Shown one piece after another: positions 17,207-24,033 of a stretch of DNA of 35,311 nucleotides (positions are counted from its first letter, which is position 1; every line of letters begins with the position of its first letter). The position numbers and the translations under genes are program-made. The notes beneath the pieces were generated by a model. The model saw nothing but the letters and a program-made list of their open reading frames with translations. It had not been told where the DNA came from and ran no database searches. The DNA is from Candidatus Omnitrophota bacterium (GTDB lineage: Bacteria > Omnitrophota > Omnitrophia > Omnitrophales > Aquincolibacteriaceae): the NCBI GenBank assembly GCA_016196555.1, contig JACPXL010000075.1, positions 1-35,311 of the forward strand, read 5' to 3'.

Positions 17207-18826
17207 GTGATGTCTAAAAAAGCGGGACTCATCCTGTTGGGCATCATTTTAGTTGCAGCACTTTTTTTTGTTTACAGCCATCGCTATCCCCTCTATCAGA
17301 AGCCCGATTTTTTGTCTTTCAACGAACTCAAGAAATTTTCTAAAAATCCAAAACCCGGAATTTTTCTCGAACAAAAGTTAAAAAAATTCTGGAGAACTCC
17401 CATCGTTAGCAATCAAGCTTATTATCGAGGCGCGAGACCTCACCGGCCGTCAAATGAAAAACTCGGCCCTTATTTGCGCGTCGTCAGCTGGAACATCGAA
17501 AAGTCCATCCATATGGACGATGCCATCACCGCATTTTCTTCACCGGAAAAATTTGTTTCGATGATCGATACTGGCAAAGCGGAACCCGGATCTGGGAAAT
17601 ATCAAAAAATTCTCCGGCAAAGAGACCGTCTTGGTAATGCGGATATTATTATTCTTCAGGAAATGGACATCGGGGTCAAACGTTCCGGGTATATCAATGC
17701 CGCTGCTGAACTCGCCAAGGTCTTAAAAATGAATTACGTTTACGGCGCGGAACAGCTTGAGATTGATCCGGTTTATCTGGGGCTTGAAAAAATTTATTAT
17801 GACGACGGCACGACCATTGACCAGGAAGAAACGGATTATTACGCGGTCGACCCTTCCAAGTACAAAGGTGTGTTCGGCTGTGCGGTGCTTTCCCGTTATC
17901 CGATTCGCCGTGCCCAAGTCTTTCAATTAAAAAATCAGGCCTACGATTGGTATGCCGGAGAAAAACCCAAAATTGGTTTTGTTGAAAAAACCAGAAGAGT
18001 GGGCGCCAAAGTCCTTTTTCACAACCAGCTCACGCGCGAAATGAAAATGGGCGGGCGAATTTATTTTCGCACCGATTTGGCCGTGCCGGGCCTTCCTGAA
18101 AACACTTTGACGATTATCAACATTCATCTTGAAATCAAATGTCAGCCCAAAGGACGCGAAGCTCAGATGGCCGAAATTCTTACTTATATTAAAAAAATCC
18201 GGCATCCCGTCATTGTGATAGGGGATTTTAATTCAGCACCGGAAGATTTGAGCCCGACTTCAGCTTGGCGCGTGACTGAAAGAGCTGCAAAAAATCCGGA
18301 AACCTGGGTCTCGGTCGGGACCAGCGTGCTTCTTCCTTACGCTCTTCTCATTAATGCCGGCCGCGTTACCGCAAAATACACAAAAAACTTTAATGATCCG
18401 TTTGCTTCGGACATCAAAATCGTGGCCCGCAATCCTGTCCGGCCTATGTTTAAAATGATCGAGGATTTTACTTTTGCGGACAAAAGCACTTTTGATTTTC
18501 GCGGTAACGCAGAGCGTTCAATGAATGGAAAAGAGGGGACACTTGCCAATTCCAATGAGAGAAGTCATAAAGCGTTCAAAACATCGTGGCGGGTCAAACG
18601 TCCGATTAGCATTATTGGAAGGTACCGGCTGGATTGGGCGTTTGTTAAATCAAATTATCTAAAAAATCCTTATGACAAAAACGTACCCTATCGTTTTGCC
18701 CCGCATTTCGGTGAAACCCTGGAAGAGATGAATATGAATTTGAAAAAACAGATTTCAGATCATCATCCTAATGTGATTGACCTCCCATTTGAAGAACCGC
18801 TATTATCTCAAAAGATTGCAAAATAA
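17207..18826 (+). CDS. Endonuclease/exonuclease/phosphatase-fold protein, membrane anchored
   Basis: The start is uncertain between GTG 17207, ATG 17210 and the earlier ATG 17183; none has a Shine-Dalgarno, but TATGCT (17194-17199) lies 7 bases before GTG 17207. The roughly 539-aa protein begins with a signal anchor (KKAGLILLGIILVAALFFVYS) and then has the EEP fold motifs in order: VVSWNIEK, ILQEMD, INIHLE, VIGDFNSAPED, RLDWAFVK and SDHHPNVIDL. These supply the metal and catalytic residues of the DNase I-like phosphoesterase superfamily. Substrates range from nucleic acids to phosphoinositides or sphingomyelin, so the activity cannot be specified; export to the envelope is inferred from the anchor. 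It is longer than most members because of inserts after ILQEMD and GDFNSAPED. Confidence 0.85.
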   Translation: MMSKKAGLILLGIILVAALFFVYSHRYPLYQKPDFLSFNELKKFSKNPKPGIFLEQKLKKFWRTPIVSNQAYYRGARPHRPSNEKLGPYLRVVSWNIEKSIHMDDAITAFSSPEKFVSMIDTGKAEPGSGKYQKILRQRDRLGNADIIILQEMDIGVKRSGYINAAAELAKVLKMNYVYGAEQLEIDPVYLGLEKIYYDDGTTIDQEETDYYAVDPSKYKGVFGCAVLSRYPIRRAQVFQLKNQAYDWYAGEKPKIGFVEKTRRVGAKVLFHNQLTREMKMGGRIYFRTDLAVPGLPENTLTIINIHLEIKCQPKGREAQMAEILTYIKKIRHPVIVIGDFNSAPEDLSPTSAWRVTERAAKNPETWVSVGTSVLLPYALLINAGRVTAKYTKNFNDPFASDIKIVARNPVRPMFKMIEDFTFADKSTFDFRGNAERSMNGKEGTLANSNERSHKAFKTSWRVKRPISIIGRYRLDWAFVKSNYLKNPYDKNVPYRFAPHFGETLEEMNMNLKKQISDHHPNVIDLPFEEPLLSQKIAK

Positions 18827-18885
18827 TTCTAATCAATTCTTCTTCTAGCAGACCATAGCAAATTTAGGAAAGAGAAAATATAAAG

Positions 18886-18912
18886 TATAATTGCCAAACA
18901 AAATTGGCAATT
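18886..18912 (+). promoter_or_regulatory. Promoter -10 box overlapped by an operator-like palindrome
   Basis: A perfect TATAAT (18886-18891) overlaps a perfect 9-base inverted repeat AATTGCCAA (18889-18897) and TTGGCAATT (18904-18912) with a 6-base spacer, covering the expected transcription start near 18898. The -35 region is poor (TTTAGG at 18863-18868, 17-base spacing). The arrangement is typical of a repressor site over a promoter, though the hairpin could instead be a weak terminator for the gene ending at 18826. Confidence 0.4.
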
Positions 18913-18944
18913 TATTGACTTTGAGAGGGGGCTGTGTTACCCTC

Positions 18945-18991
18945 CCTCGACTCTTTCAGTTCGCTGTAAATCTCCCGTTCGAGGTTTTTTT
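18945..18991 (+). terminator. Possible leader terminator upstream of the GGDEF-EAL operon
   Basis: CCTCGA (18945-18950) and TCGAGG (18979-18984) form a short stem with a 28-base loop, followed at once by seven T (18985-18991). The stem is short and the loop long, so this is weak. The GAGG of the descending arm is also the only ribosome binding site for GTG 18993. Confidence 0.25.
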
Positions 18992-18992
18992 G

Positions 18993-19133
18993 GTGGTCTT
19001 TACCCACTTACTTTCTGGAAAAAATAAAGGCTTTAATCTTCTCGTAAGGATTCTTTTCGCCATCCTTCTGCTTTCTCCCATCCTCAAGGAAGCGGTCCCG
19101 CAAGCTCCTGGAACTTTGGAAGAAAATCAATGA
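18993..19133 (+). CDS. Small membrane protein upstream of the GGDEF-EAL gene
   Basis: A 46-aa product from GTG 18993, with GAGG eight bases upstream; an in-frame TTG at 18891 would lengthen it to 80 aa but lacks a ribosome binding site and sits on the promoter palindrome. It has one hydrophobic segment (LLVRILFAILLLSPIL) and a short polar tail. The stop overlaps the start of the next gene as ATGA, suggesting translational coupling and supporting that it is translated. No family recognised. Confidence 0.4.
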   Translation: MVFTHLLSGKNKGFNLLVRILFAILLLSPILKEAVPQAPGTLEENQ

Positions 19134-21223
19134 AGATGGGCATCGTCAGTAAGCGTAAAAAATCTTACACGCTTCAAATGACCATTCGCTGCATTTCTTT
19201 CCTGGGCCTGCTGGCAGCGCTTGCTTTTGCGGATTTCTATATTCTCAATGATCAAATCAAGACCCACAAATTTGATGCGGTCTTAATTAATATCGCAGGC
19301 CGTCAGCGTCTCCTTTTTGAGCGCACTGCCCTTTTGGCCCGCTATCTTGTCAATACGCCTGACAAACGGGAACGTGCCAATGTCCGGCGGCAGCTTCTTG
19401 AAGCCATCGATCTTTTGGATGATTATCAGGAAATGTTGATCAAGGGGAGCCCGACTCCGGGTTTTTGGGGCAACCCCCCTCCTGCCATTTACGATCTTTA
19501 TTTTAACCCTCCCGCTCTTCTTAAAACGCGCATGCAGAATTATCTCATCCAGCTTAGAGTGCTTGCCGCCACTCGAGATGTCGATTTAAAACTTGATGAT
19601 GCGCGCCTGATATCCATTCGAACCGTCGCTTCAGGAAAAATTCTTAAAATGCTCGATGCCGTCGTGAATGAATATCAAAAAGAAAGCGAAGCGAAAATCG
19701 CCAAAGCCCAAAAGCTGCAGCGATGGGTGGTTGAGTCGACGTTGCTCGCATTGCTTGTCCTGGGCATTTATCTTTTTCAGCCCATGATCCGGCATGTGCG
19801 CCGCGAAATGGACAATATGGAAGATTTGAATCAGGTTTTGGAAAAGCAAATTCAGGAGCAAAAGACTGCGCAGGAGGCACTGCGAAAAGCCGTCAAAGAC
19901 TTGGCGGATTCCAATCAGCAGCTTGATCAAGTAGGGACGGAGTTGCGGGGAGTCAATGCCCGGCTTGAAAAATTAGCTTTGCTGGATCCTTTGACCGAAC
20001 TTTTGAATCGCCGCGGTCTACAAAAAGTACTGACAACGGAACTGCAGCGTTTGAACCGTGATCATTCCGATCTTTCCGCCATTCTTTTGGATTTGGATGA
20101 ATTTAAACAAATTAATGACACGCTCGGTTATCCGGTGGGAGATATTGTATTAAAAGAAGTCGCGACAAGATTAAAAGACGGATTGCGTGTGACCGATCAT
20201 GTGGCCCGCATTGGAGGAGACGAATTTATGATTCTTCTTCCCGACAGCCGCCGTGCAGAAGCCATGCGCGTGGCCGAAAAAATCCGCTTTTCAATCTCTG
20301 AAAATCCTATTCTTCTTTCCTCCGGAAAAGAAGTCAAGGTGACTTCCTGTCTTGGGTTGATTGAGGTGTCGATGGATATTTCCGCGATCGACGAACTTTT
20401 GAGCCAGATCAATCCCATGCTGCACATCAGTAAAAAATCCGGGAAAAACCGTATTTCTCATGACGGCAAAGATTGGAATGAAGGACAAACTTTGGAGCCC
20501 GGCTTCCGCGCGCGTTTTGATGCGGCGATTCAGGACCATGGTCTTTATGCCCTTCGGCAGCCCATTTTCAATTTGGCGGATTTCACCACTTTTGGTTATG
20601 AGTTTTTGAGCCGTTCTTCCATTGCCGGTTTTGAAATGCCCGATGATTTTTTCCGTATTTGCCTGGAAGCCAATATGCTCACGCTGATCGATCATAAATG
20701 CTTCAGGAATTGCGTGATCGCCGGATCTTCGCTTCCGGCAGGGATGCACCGCCATCTCAACCTTTTTCCTTCGACCATTATCAATATTCCGATCGAAAAT
20801 CTGATTGAAGTCATTCCGCCGCAGGACCTCAACGGGACTTATTGCATTGAAATCAGCGAGCAGCAAATCATCGGCGATCCTTCCTATTTGATCGAACCGA
20901 TTCGCGAACTCAAACGGGCCAATATTTTGATTGGGATTGATGACGTGGGATTCGGGCGGAGTTGTTTGGAAAGTTTGATTTTGCTGGAGCCTCACATTAT
21001 CAAGATCGATAAAAAATGCGTCAAAGGCATTGCGCGCGACAGCGCTCACTCCCGTGCCCTGAAAAAAATCCTGCGGGTATCAGAAGCCCTGGGAACTGAA
21101 ATTATTGCCGAGGGGATCGAATCCCATGAGGATTTGGATATGCTTCGAGACTTAGGCGTCAAATACGGGCAGGGATTCCTTTTGGGAGAGCCTGCCCAAT
21201 GTGCGATTGGAAATGGTCTGTAA
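19130..21223 (+). CDS. Membrane GGDEF-EAL signalling protein with PilJ-type sensor
   Basis: A 697-aa bifunctional c-di-GMP protein. Membrane segments near 20-38 and 200-218 flank a periplasmic PilJ-like sensor (INIAGRQRLLFERTALLARYLVN), followed by a coiled coil to about 282. The GGDEF domain has an intact RIGGDEF (360-366) and an I-site RVTD (353-356) with the canonical five-residue spacing, so it should be an active, product-inhibited diguanylate cyclase. The EAL domain starts EFL at 491 in place of EAL, but the metal and catalytic residues remain: Asn545 region LNLFPS, Glu577 in EISE, Asp604-605, Lys625 in KID, and Glu661 in AEG. Phosphodiesterase activity is therefore possible but uncertain. 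It is coupled upstream to a small ORF and overlaps the next secreted protein gene. Confidence 0.93.
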   Translation: MKMGIVSKRKKSYTLQMTIRCISFLGLLAALAFADFYILNDQIKTHKFDAVLINIAGRQRLLFERTALLARYLVNTPDKRERANVRRQLLEAIDLLDDYQEMLIKGSPTPGFWGNPPPAIYDLYFNPPALLKTRMQNYLIQLRVLAATRDVDLKLDDARLISIRTVASGKILKMLDAVVNEYQKESEAKIAKAQKLQRWVVESTLLALLVLGIYLFQPMIRHVRREMDNMEDLNQVLEKQIQEQKTAQEALRKAVKDLADSNQQLDQVGTELRGVNARLEKLALLDPLTELLNRRGLQKVLTTELQRLNRDHSDLSAILLDLDEFKQINDTLGYPVGDIVLKEVATRLKDGLRVTDHVARIGGDEFMILLPDSRRAEAMRVAEKIRFSISENPILLSSGKEVKVTSCLGLIEVSMDISAIDELLSQINPMLHISKKSGKNRISHDGKDWNEGQTLEPGFRARFDAAIQDHGLYALRQPIFNLADFTTFGYEFLSRSSIAGFEMPDDFFRICLEANMLTLIDHKCFRNCVIAGSSLPAGMHRHLNLFPSTIINIPIENLIEVIPPQDLNGTYCIEISEQQIIGDPSYLIEPIRELKRANILIGIDDVGFGRSCLESLILLEPHIIKIDKKCVKGIARDSAHSRALKKILRVSEALGTEIIAEGIESHEDLDMLRDLGVKYGQGFLLGEPAQCAIGNGL

Positions 21224-21650
21224 AATTCTTTTAGCCGCGATTTTGTTTTTGGCGATTCAAAATACAAACGGATGGGCCATCGACGAAGACCTGTCCGAAA
21301 ATGAAAATCCTGTTCTCATCCTCCAAGCAGTTCCTGTCAAAATCGAACCCCTCAAACCTCCTGCGATTGCCGATGCGGTGGAAGACGTCCCCAATTTCAC
21401 AGGGCTCAATCAGATTGTCAGTTTTCAAATAGAAAAAGTCATTGAAGGCAGTTTTGAAACATATGACAGTCAAACGAGCGCCGGGGAACTCAGTAAAGCA
21501 AAATTTAGTGTTGCGGTCAAAGATGCCAGCGATGCTTTTGAAATATCCACGCCGGAAGATTTGGGGCTTTACGCTTATCGCCTTTATTTCAAGCGCTACA
21601 AGCAAGAAGTGACGACTTTCATCCTCATTAACAGCGAGAAGATTTCCTAA
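21213..21650 (+). CDS. Secreted protein of unknown function
   Basis: ATG 21213 is preferred over GTG 21201 because MVCKILLAAILFLAIQNTNGWA gives a typical signal peptide cut after GWA. The product is 145 aa, with a short Pro-rich linker and then a beta-rich domain (FNQIVSFQIEKVIEGSFETY-like strands; KAKFSVAVKDASDAFEIS). No family recognised. The start lies inside the GGDEF-EAL coding end by 11 bases, so it is co-translated with that protein and may be its periplasmic partner, an inference from overlap. The stop codon overlaps the stop of the opposing minus-strand gene by four bases (CTAA). Confidence 0.65.
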   Translation: MVCKILLAAILFLAIQNTNGWAIDEDLSENENPVLILQAVPVKIEPLKPPAIADAVEDVPNFTGLNQIVSFQIEKVIEGSFETYDSQTSAGELSKAKFSVAVKDASDAFEISTPEDLGLYAYRLYFKRYKQEVTTFILINSEKIS

Positions 21651-22009
21651 TATTTAATATTGGATTCGCGTCCGAGCCTGTCTTTTTCCAAATCATACTG
21701 CAATTCATTCACTTTACCTTCCGCACGCTTTTGTTCCAAATTTGAAAGTTTTACTTTGTCGGCCGGACTGAGTTCTTCTTTTAAGGGTTGGGGGACTTCG
21801 GGGATTTTGACGCCTTCTTCCACTTCGATTTTCTTGGGTTTGCGAAGTTTTTGTTCTTCTTCAATACGCTTGGCTTCTCCGCCTTTGATTTCCAAAGTTT
21901 CCTCTTTTTCTTCCGCATTTTGAGGATTTTCTGCGAAGCCGGGCTGGGTCAGGAAAAACGGACCGAAAATGAAAAGCATAAAAACAGTCAAAAGTATTTT
22001 ATTTTGCAT
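21647..22009 (-). CDS. Small secreted charged coiled-coil-like protein
   Basis: ATG at 22009 is chosen because AGGAGGG stands just before it. The product is 120 aa: signal peptide (MQNKILLTVFMLFIFGPFFLTQPGFA), then a Lys/Glu-rich, probably helical segment with Pro-rich linkers (EEEQKLRKPKKIEVEEGVKIPEVPQPLKEE) and a helical end KVKLSNLEQKRAEGKVNELQYDLEKDRL. No family recognised. Its start overlaps the end of the pseudouridine synthase gene by 11 bases, so the two form an operon. Confidence 0.7.
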   Translation of the reverse strand: MQNKILLTVFMLFIFGPFFLTQPGFAENPQNAEEKEETLEIKGGEAKRIEEEQKLRKPKKIEVEEGVKIPEVPQPLKEELSPADKVKLSNLEQKRAEGKVNELQYDLEKDRLGRESNIKY

Positions 22010-22937
22010 GAATAGAGCCCTCCTTTGGGTCACACCCATTATACACCTCGGGAATTAATTTCTCTAACTCCCCGGGAAGGGGAGATTCGAAAGCAAGATT
22101 TTGACCGCTGACCGGATGCTTAAAAGCAATTTTCCAGGCGTGGAGCGCAATCCTGCCAACAGGGTTGGTTTTGGCACCGTAAATTTCGTCGCCCGCAATC
22201 GGATTTCCCAGGTCTGCCATGTGCACGCGGATTTGATGTTTTCGTCCGGTCTCAAGGCGGATTTTGACCAGGGAATAAGTATCTCCAGGCTTTAAGACTT
22301 CATAATGAGTGACGGCTTTTCTTGAATCTTCTCTTTTTGGACCGCTGATCACCCGAAGGGTTTTAGTTTCCTTGAGATAACTTGAAATAACGCCTGAGTT
22401 TTTGTTCAGGCGTCCTTCGGCCACGGCCAGGTATTCCTTGGTGAAATCAGCCCATTGCTGCTGCAGTCTGAATTTTGCTGAGGCGGTCTTGGCAAAAATC
22501 AAAAGGCCCGAAACGTCCCGGTCCAGGCGATGCACCACAAAAACACGTTTTTTATAGTCCGGCCTCAGTTTTCGTCCAGCCGCTTTTTTGTTGAGATAAT
22601 CATTGCAGGCAAAAATTGCGGTTTCACGCTGGATTTTTTCAGTGGCAATGGTCAGAAGCCCGGCCGGTTTGGTGATAATGATGATGGCAGCGTCTTCGTA
22701 AATAATCTCGAGATTAAACCGTGCGTCCGGAGTCACTGCCCGGGTTTTTGAAGTTTCAATGCGTATTTCATCGTTGGGTTGCACGGGATGATCAAAGCGA
22801 GTGGTGATGCGGCCATTGACCGAGACATAGCGGTGCTGAAGGATTTCGCGCACTCGTGTTTTACTCAAGTCCGTCAAAACGGAAAACAGGAATTCAAGCA
22901 GCTTGCCTTGACGATTCGGTTTCAAAGTTCTCTTCAC
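21999..22937 (-). CDS. RluA-family pseudouridine synthase with S4 domain (RluD-like)
   Basis: This 312-aa enzyme isomerises uridine to pseudouridine in RNA, by family resemblance the large ribosomal subunit rRNA. An N-terminal S4 RNA-binding domain (TRVREILQHRYVSVNGRITTRFDHPVQPNDEIRIE) precedes the catalytic domain with HRLDRDVSGLLIFAK, whose first Asp after RL is catalytic, and the C-terminal RLETGRKHQIRVHMADLGNPIAGDEIYG motif. Specificity for RluD or RluC targets cannot be fixed. The start is GTG at 22937 without a Shine-Dalgarno; a perfect TATAAT (22949 to 22944, minus strand) ends six bases before it, suggesting a leaderless message. Confidence 0.93.
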   Translation of the reverse strand: MKRTLKPNRQGKLLEFLFSVLTDLSKTRVREILQHRYVSVNGRITTRFDHPVQPNDEIRIETSKTRAVTPDARFNLEIIYEDAAIIIITKPAGLLTIATEKIQRETAIFACNDYLNKKAAGRKLRPDYKKRVFVVHRLDRDVSGLLIFAKTASAKFRLQQQWADFTKEYLAVAEGRLNKNSGVISSYLKETKTLRVISGPKREDSRKAVTHYEVLKPGDTYSLVKIRLETGRKHQIRVHMADLGNPIAGDEIYGAKTNPVGRIALHAWKIAFKHPVSGQNLAFESPLPGELEKLIPEVYNGCDPKEGSIHAK

Positions 22938-22940
22938 GAT

Positions 22941-22951
22941 GGTATTATACC
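22941..22951. promoter_or_regulatory. Symmetric -10 element between divergent genes
   Basis: GGTATTATACC is a perfect odd palindrome. Read on the minus strand it contains TATAAT six bases before the GTG of the pseudouridine synthase; read on the plus strand it has TATTAT or TATACC 9-12 bases before the ATG of the GIY-YIG gene. No convincing -35 boxes are seen. Confidence 0.4.
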
Positions 22952-22960
22952 CGTGACCCT

Positions 22961-23281
22961 ATGAATCAGCGCTATAAAAAAATGCTTGAAGGCATGAAGG
23001 CGAAAGAAAAGCGGGCGAAGAAAAAATCCCGGGAGAAATGGTCTCTTTACATTCTTCGCTGCAGTGACCTCTCGCTTTATACCGGAATTGCCAAAGACAT
23101 CGAAAAAAGGTTTAAAATGCATTCAGACGGAAAAGGAGCGCGTTACACACGCACCCGCCGGCCCCTTCAAATCGTGTATCAGGAAACCTGCACAACCCGG
23201 ACGCGTGCACTGGTCCGCGAATGCGAAATCAAAGCGCTCCCTCGCGATAAAAAAATCGCTCTTATTAAGTCCCAAGGTTGA
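22961..23281 (+). CDS. GIY-YIG nuclease domain protein (UPF0213/YhbQ-like)
   Basis: ATG 22961 is chosen since an upstream open stretch would overlap the divergent gene. The 106-aa protein has a basic N-terminal extension (KKMLEGMKAKEKRAKKKSREK) and then the single GIY-YIG domain: WSLYILRCSDLSLYTGIAKDIEKRFKMHSDGKGARYTRTRRPLQIVYQE. The YIL...YTG pair and Arg of the helix are those of the UPF0213 family, small proteins with structure-specific nuclease folds and mostly unproven roles. The next gene starts 3 bases after its stop. Confidence 0.9.
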   Translation: MNQRYKKMLEGMKAKEKRAKKKSREKWSLYILRCSDLSLYTGIAKDIEKRFKMHSDGKGARYTRTRRPLQIVYQETCTTRTRALVRECEIKALPRDKKIALIKSQG

Positions 23282-23283
23282 AA

Positions 23284-24033
23284 ATGCGCACTGAAGAAGA
23301 AATTTACGTCGAAACAAATTACCGGGTGATTTATGAGGACGATTTTTTCCTTATTGTGGACAAACCGTCTCCGCTTCCGGTGCATCCTGTGGGCCGTTTC
23401 AAAGAAAAGAATTTGCTGTCTTTTTTGCAAAGAGACATGGCCCCAGAGTCAATTGACCTCCCGGGAGGTCAATTGCGTATTGTGAACCGGCTTGATTCTG
23501 AAACGAGCGGGCTTGTGATTGTGGCGAAGTCCGGTGAAGCCGCCGGCCGGCTCGGAATGCTCTTTGAAAAAAGGCAGGTAGAAAAAGAATATCAGGCGGT
23601 TGTATTCGGGATTCCTTCGCCAGCGATGGGGACGATTTCTACATCCCTGGGAACGGCTGTGCGCCATTCTCACCGGGTGCGTGTGCCTGACCCTAACGGA
23701 CAGACGGCTGTCACGGAATATCAGGTTTTAAAGAATTTCGGAGCATATTCCCTCATTAAAATCACGCCCCGTACCGGACGCACGCATCAAATCCGTGCCC
23801 ATATGTCTTTTGTGGGATGTCCGATTGTCGGCGATAAAATCTATATCGATTCAGGAATTTTTGACCGCTATATTCAGGAAGGCTGGCAGGAAGACATGCG
23901 CCCTACAGTGAAATCCAAACGTCTGCTTCTGCATGCATCCAAGCTGGAATTCAAACATCCTTACACCGGTGAGTTGATGAAATTTGATTCAGACTTCGCA
24001 GTCATCTCGAAGAATTGTGGTTTTCAATTCTAA
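23284..24033 (+). CDS. Second RluA-family pseudouridine synthase, no S4 domain
   Basis: ATG 23284 is preferred over the TTG at 23278 because AAGG at about 23272-23276 is well placed. The 249-aa protein starts directly in the catalytic domain (VIYEDDFFLIVDKPSPLPVHPVGR), has NRLDSETSGLVIVAK, where Asn replaces the usual His but the catalytic Asp is kept, and TPRTGRTHQIRAHMSFVGCPIVGDKIY. It lacks the N-terminal S4 domain, as in RluA/TruC-type enzymes acting on tRNA or rRNA; target unknown. A perfect 26-base palindrome lies in the coding sequence at 23450-23475. The stop overlaps the opposing exporter gene's stop as CTAA. Confidence 0.92.
   Translation: MRTEEEIYVETNYRVIYEDDFFLIVDKPSPLPVHPVGRFKEKNLLSFLQRDMAPESIDLPGGQLRIVNRLDSETSGLVIVAKSGEAAGRLGMLFEKRQVEKEYQAVVFGIPSPAMGTISTSLGTAVRHSHRVRVPDPNGQTAVTEYQVLKNFGAYSLIKITPRTGRTHQIRAHMSFVGCPIVGDKIYIDSGIFDRYIQEGWQEDMRPTVKSKRLLLHASKLEFKHPYTGELMKFDSDFAVISKNCGFQF
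23450..23475. repeat. Perfect 26-base palindrome inside a pseudouridine synthase gene
   Basis: CAATTGACCTCCC (23450-23462) is immediately followed by its exact reverse complement GGGAGGTCAATTG (23463-23475). The peptide it encodes (about SIDLPGGQL) lies in a variable stretch just before the NRLD catalytic motif. Confidence 0.9.

Noticed and set aside
18901-18995. c-di-GMP (GEMM) riboswitch before the GGDEF-EAL operon
   Set aside because: The conserved GEMM core and tetraloop-receptor sequences are not present.
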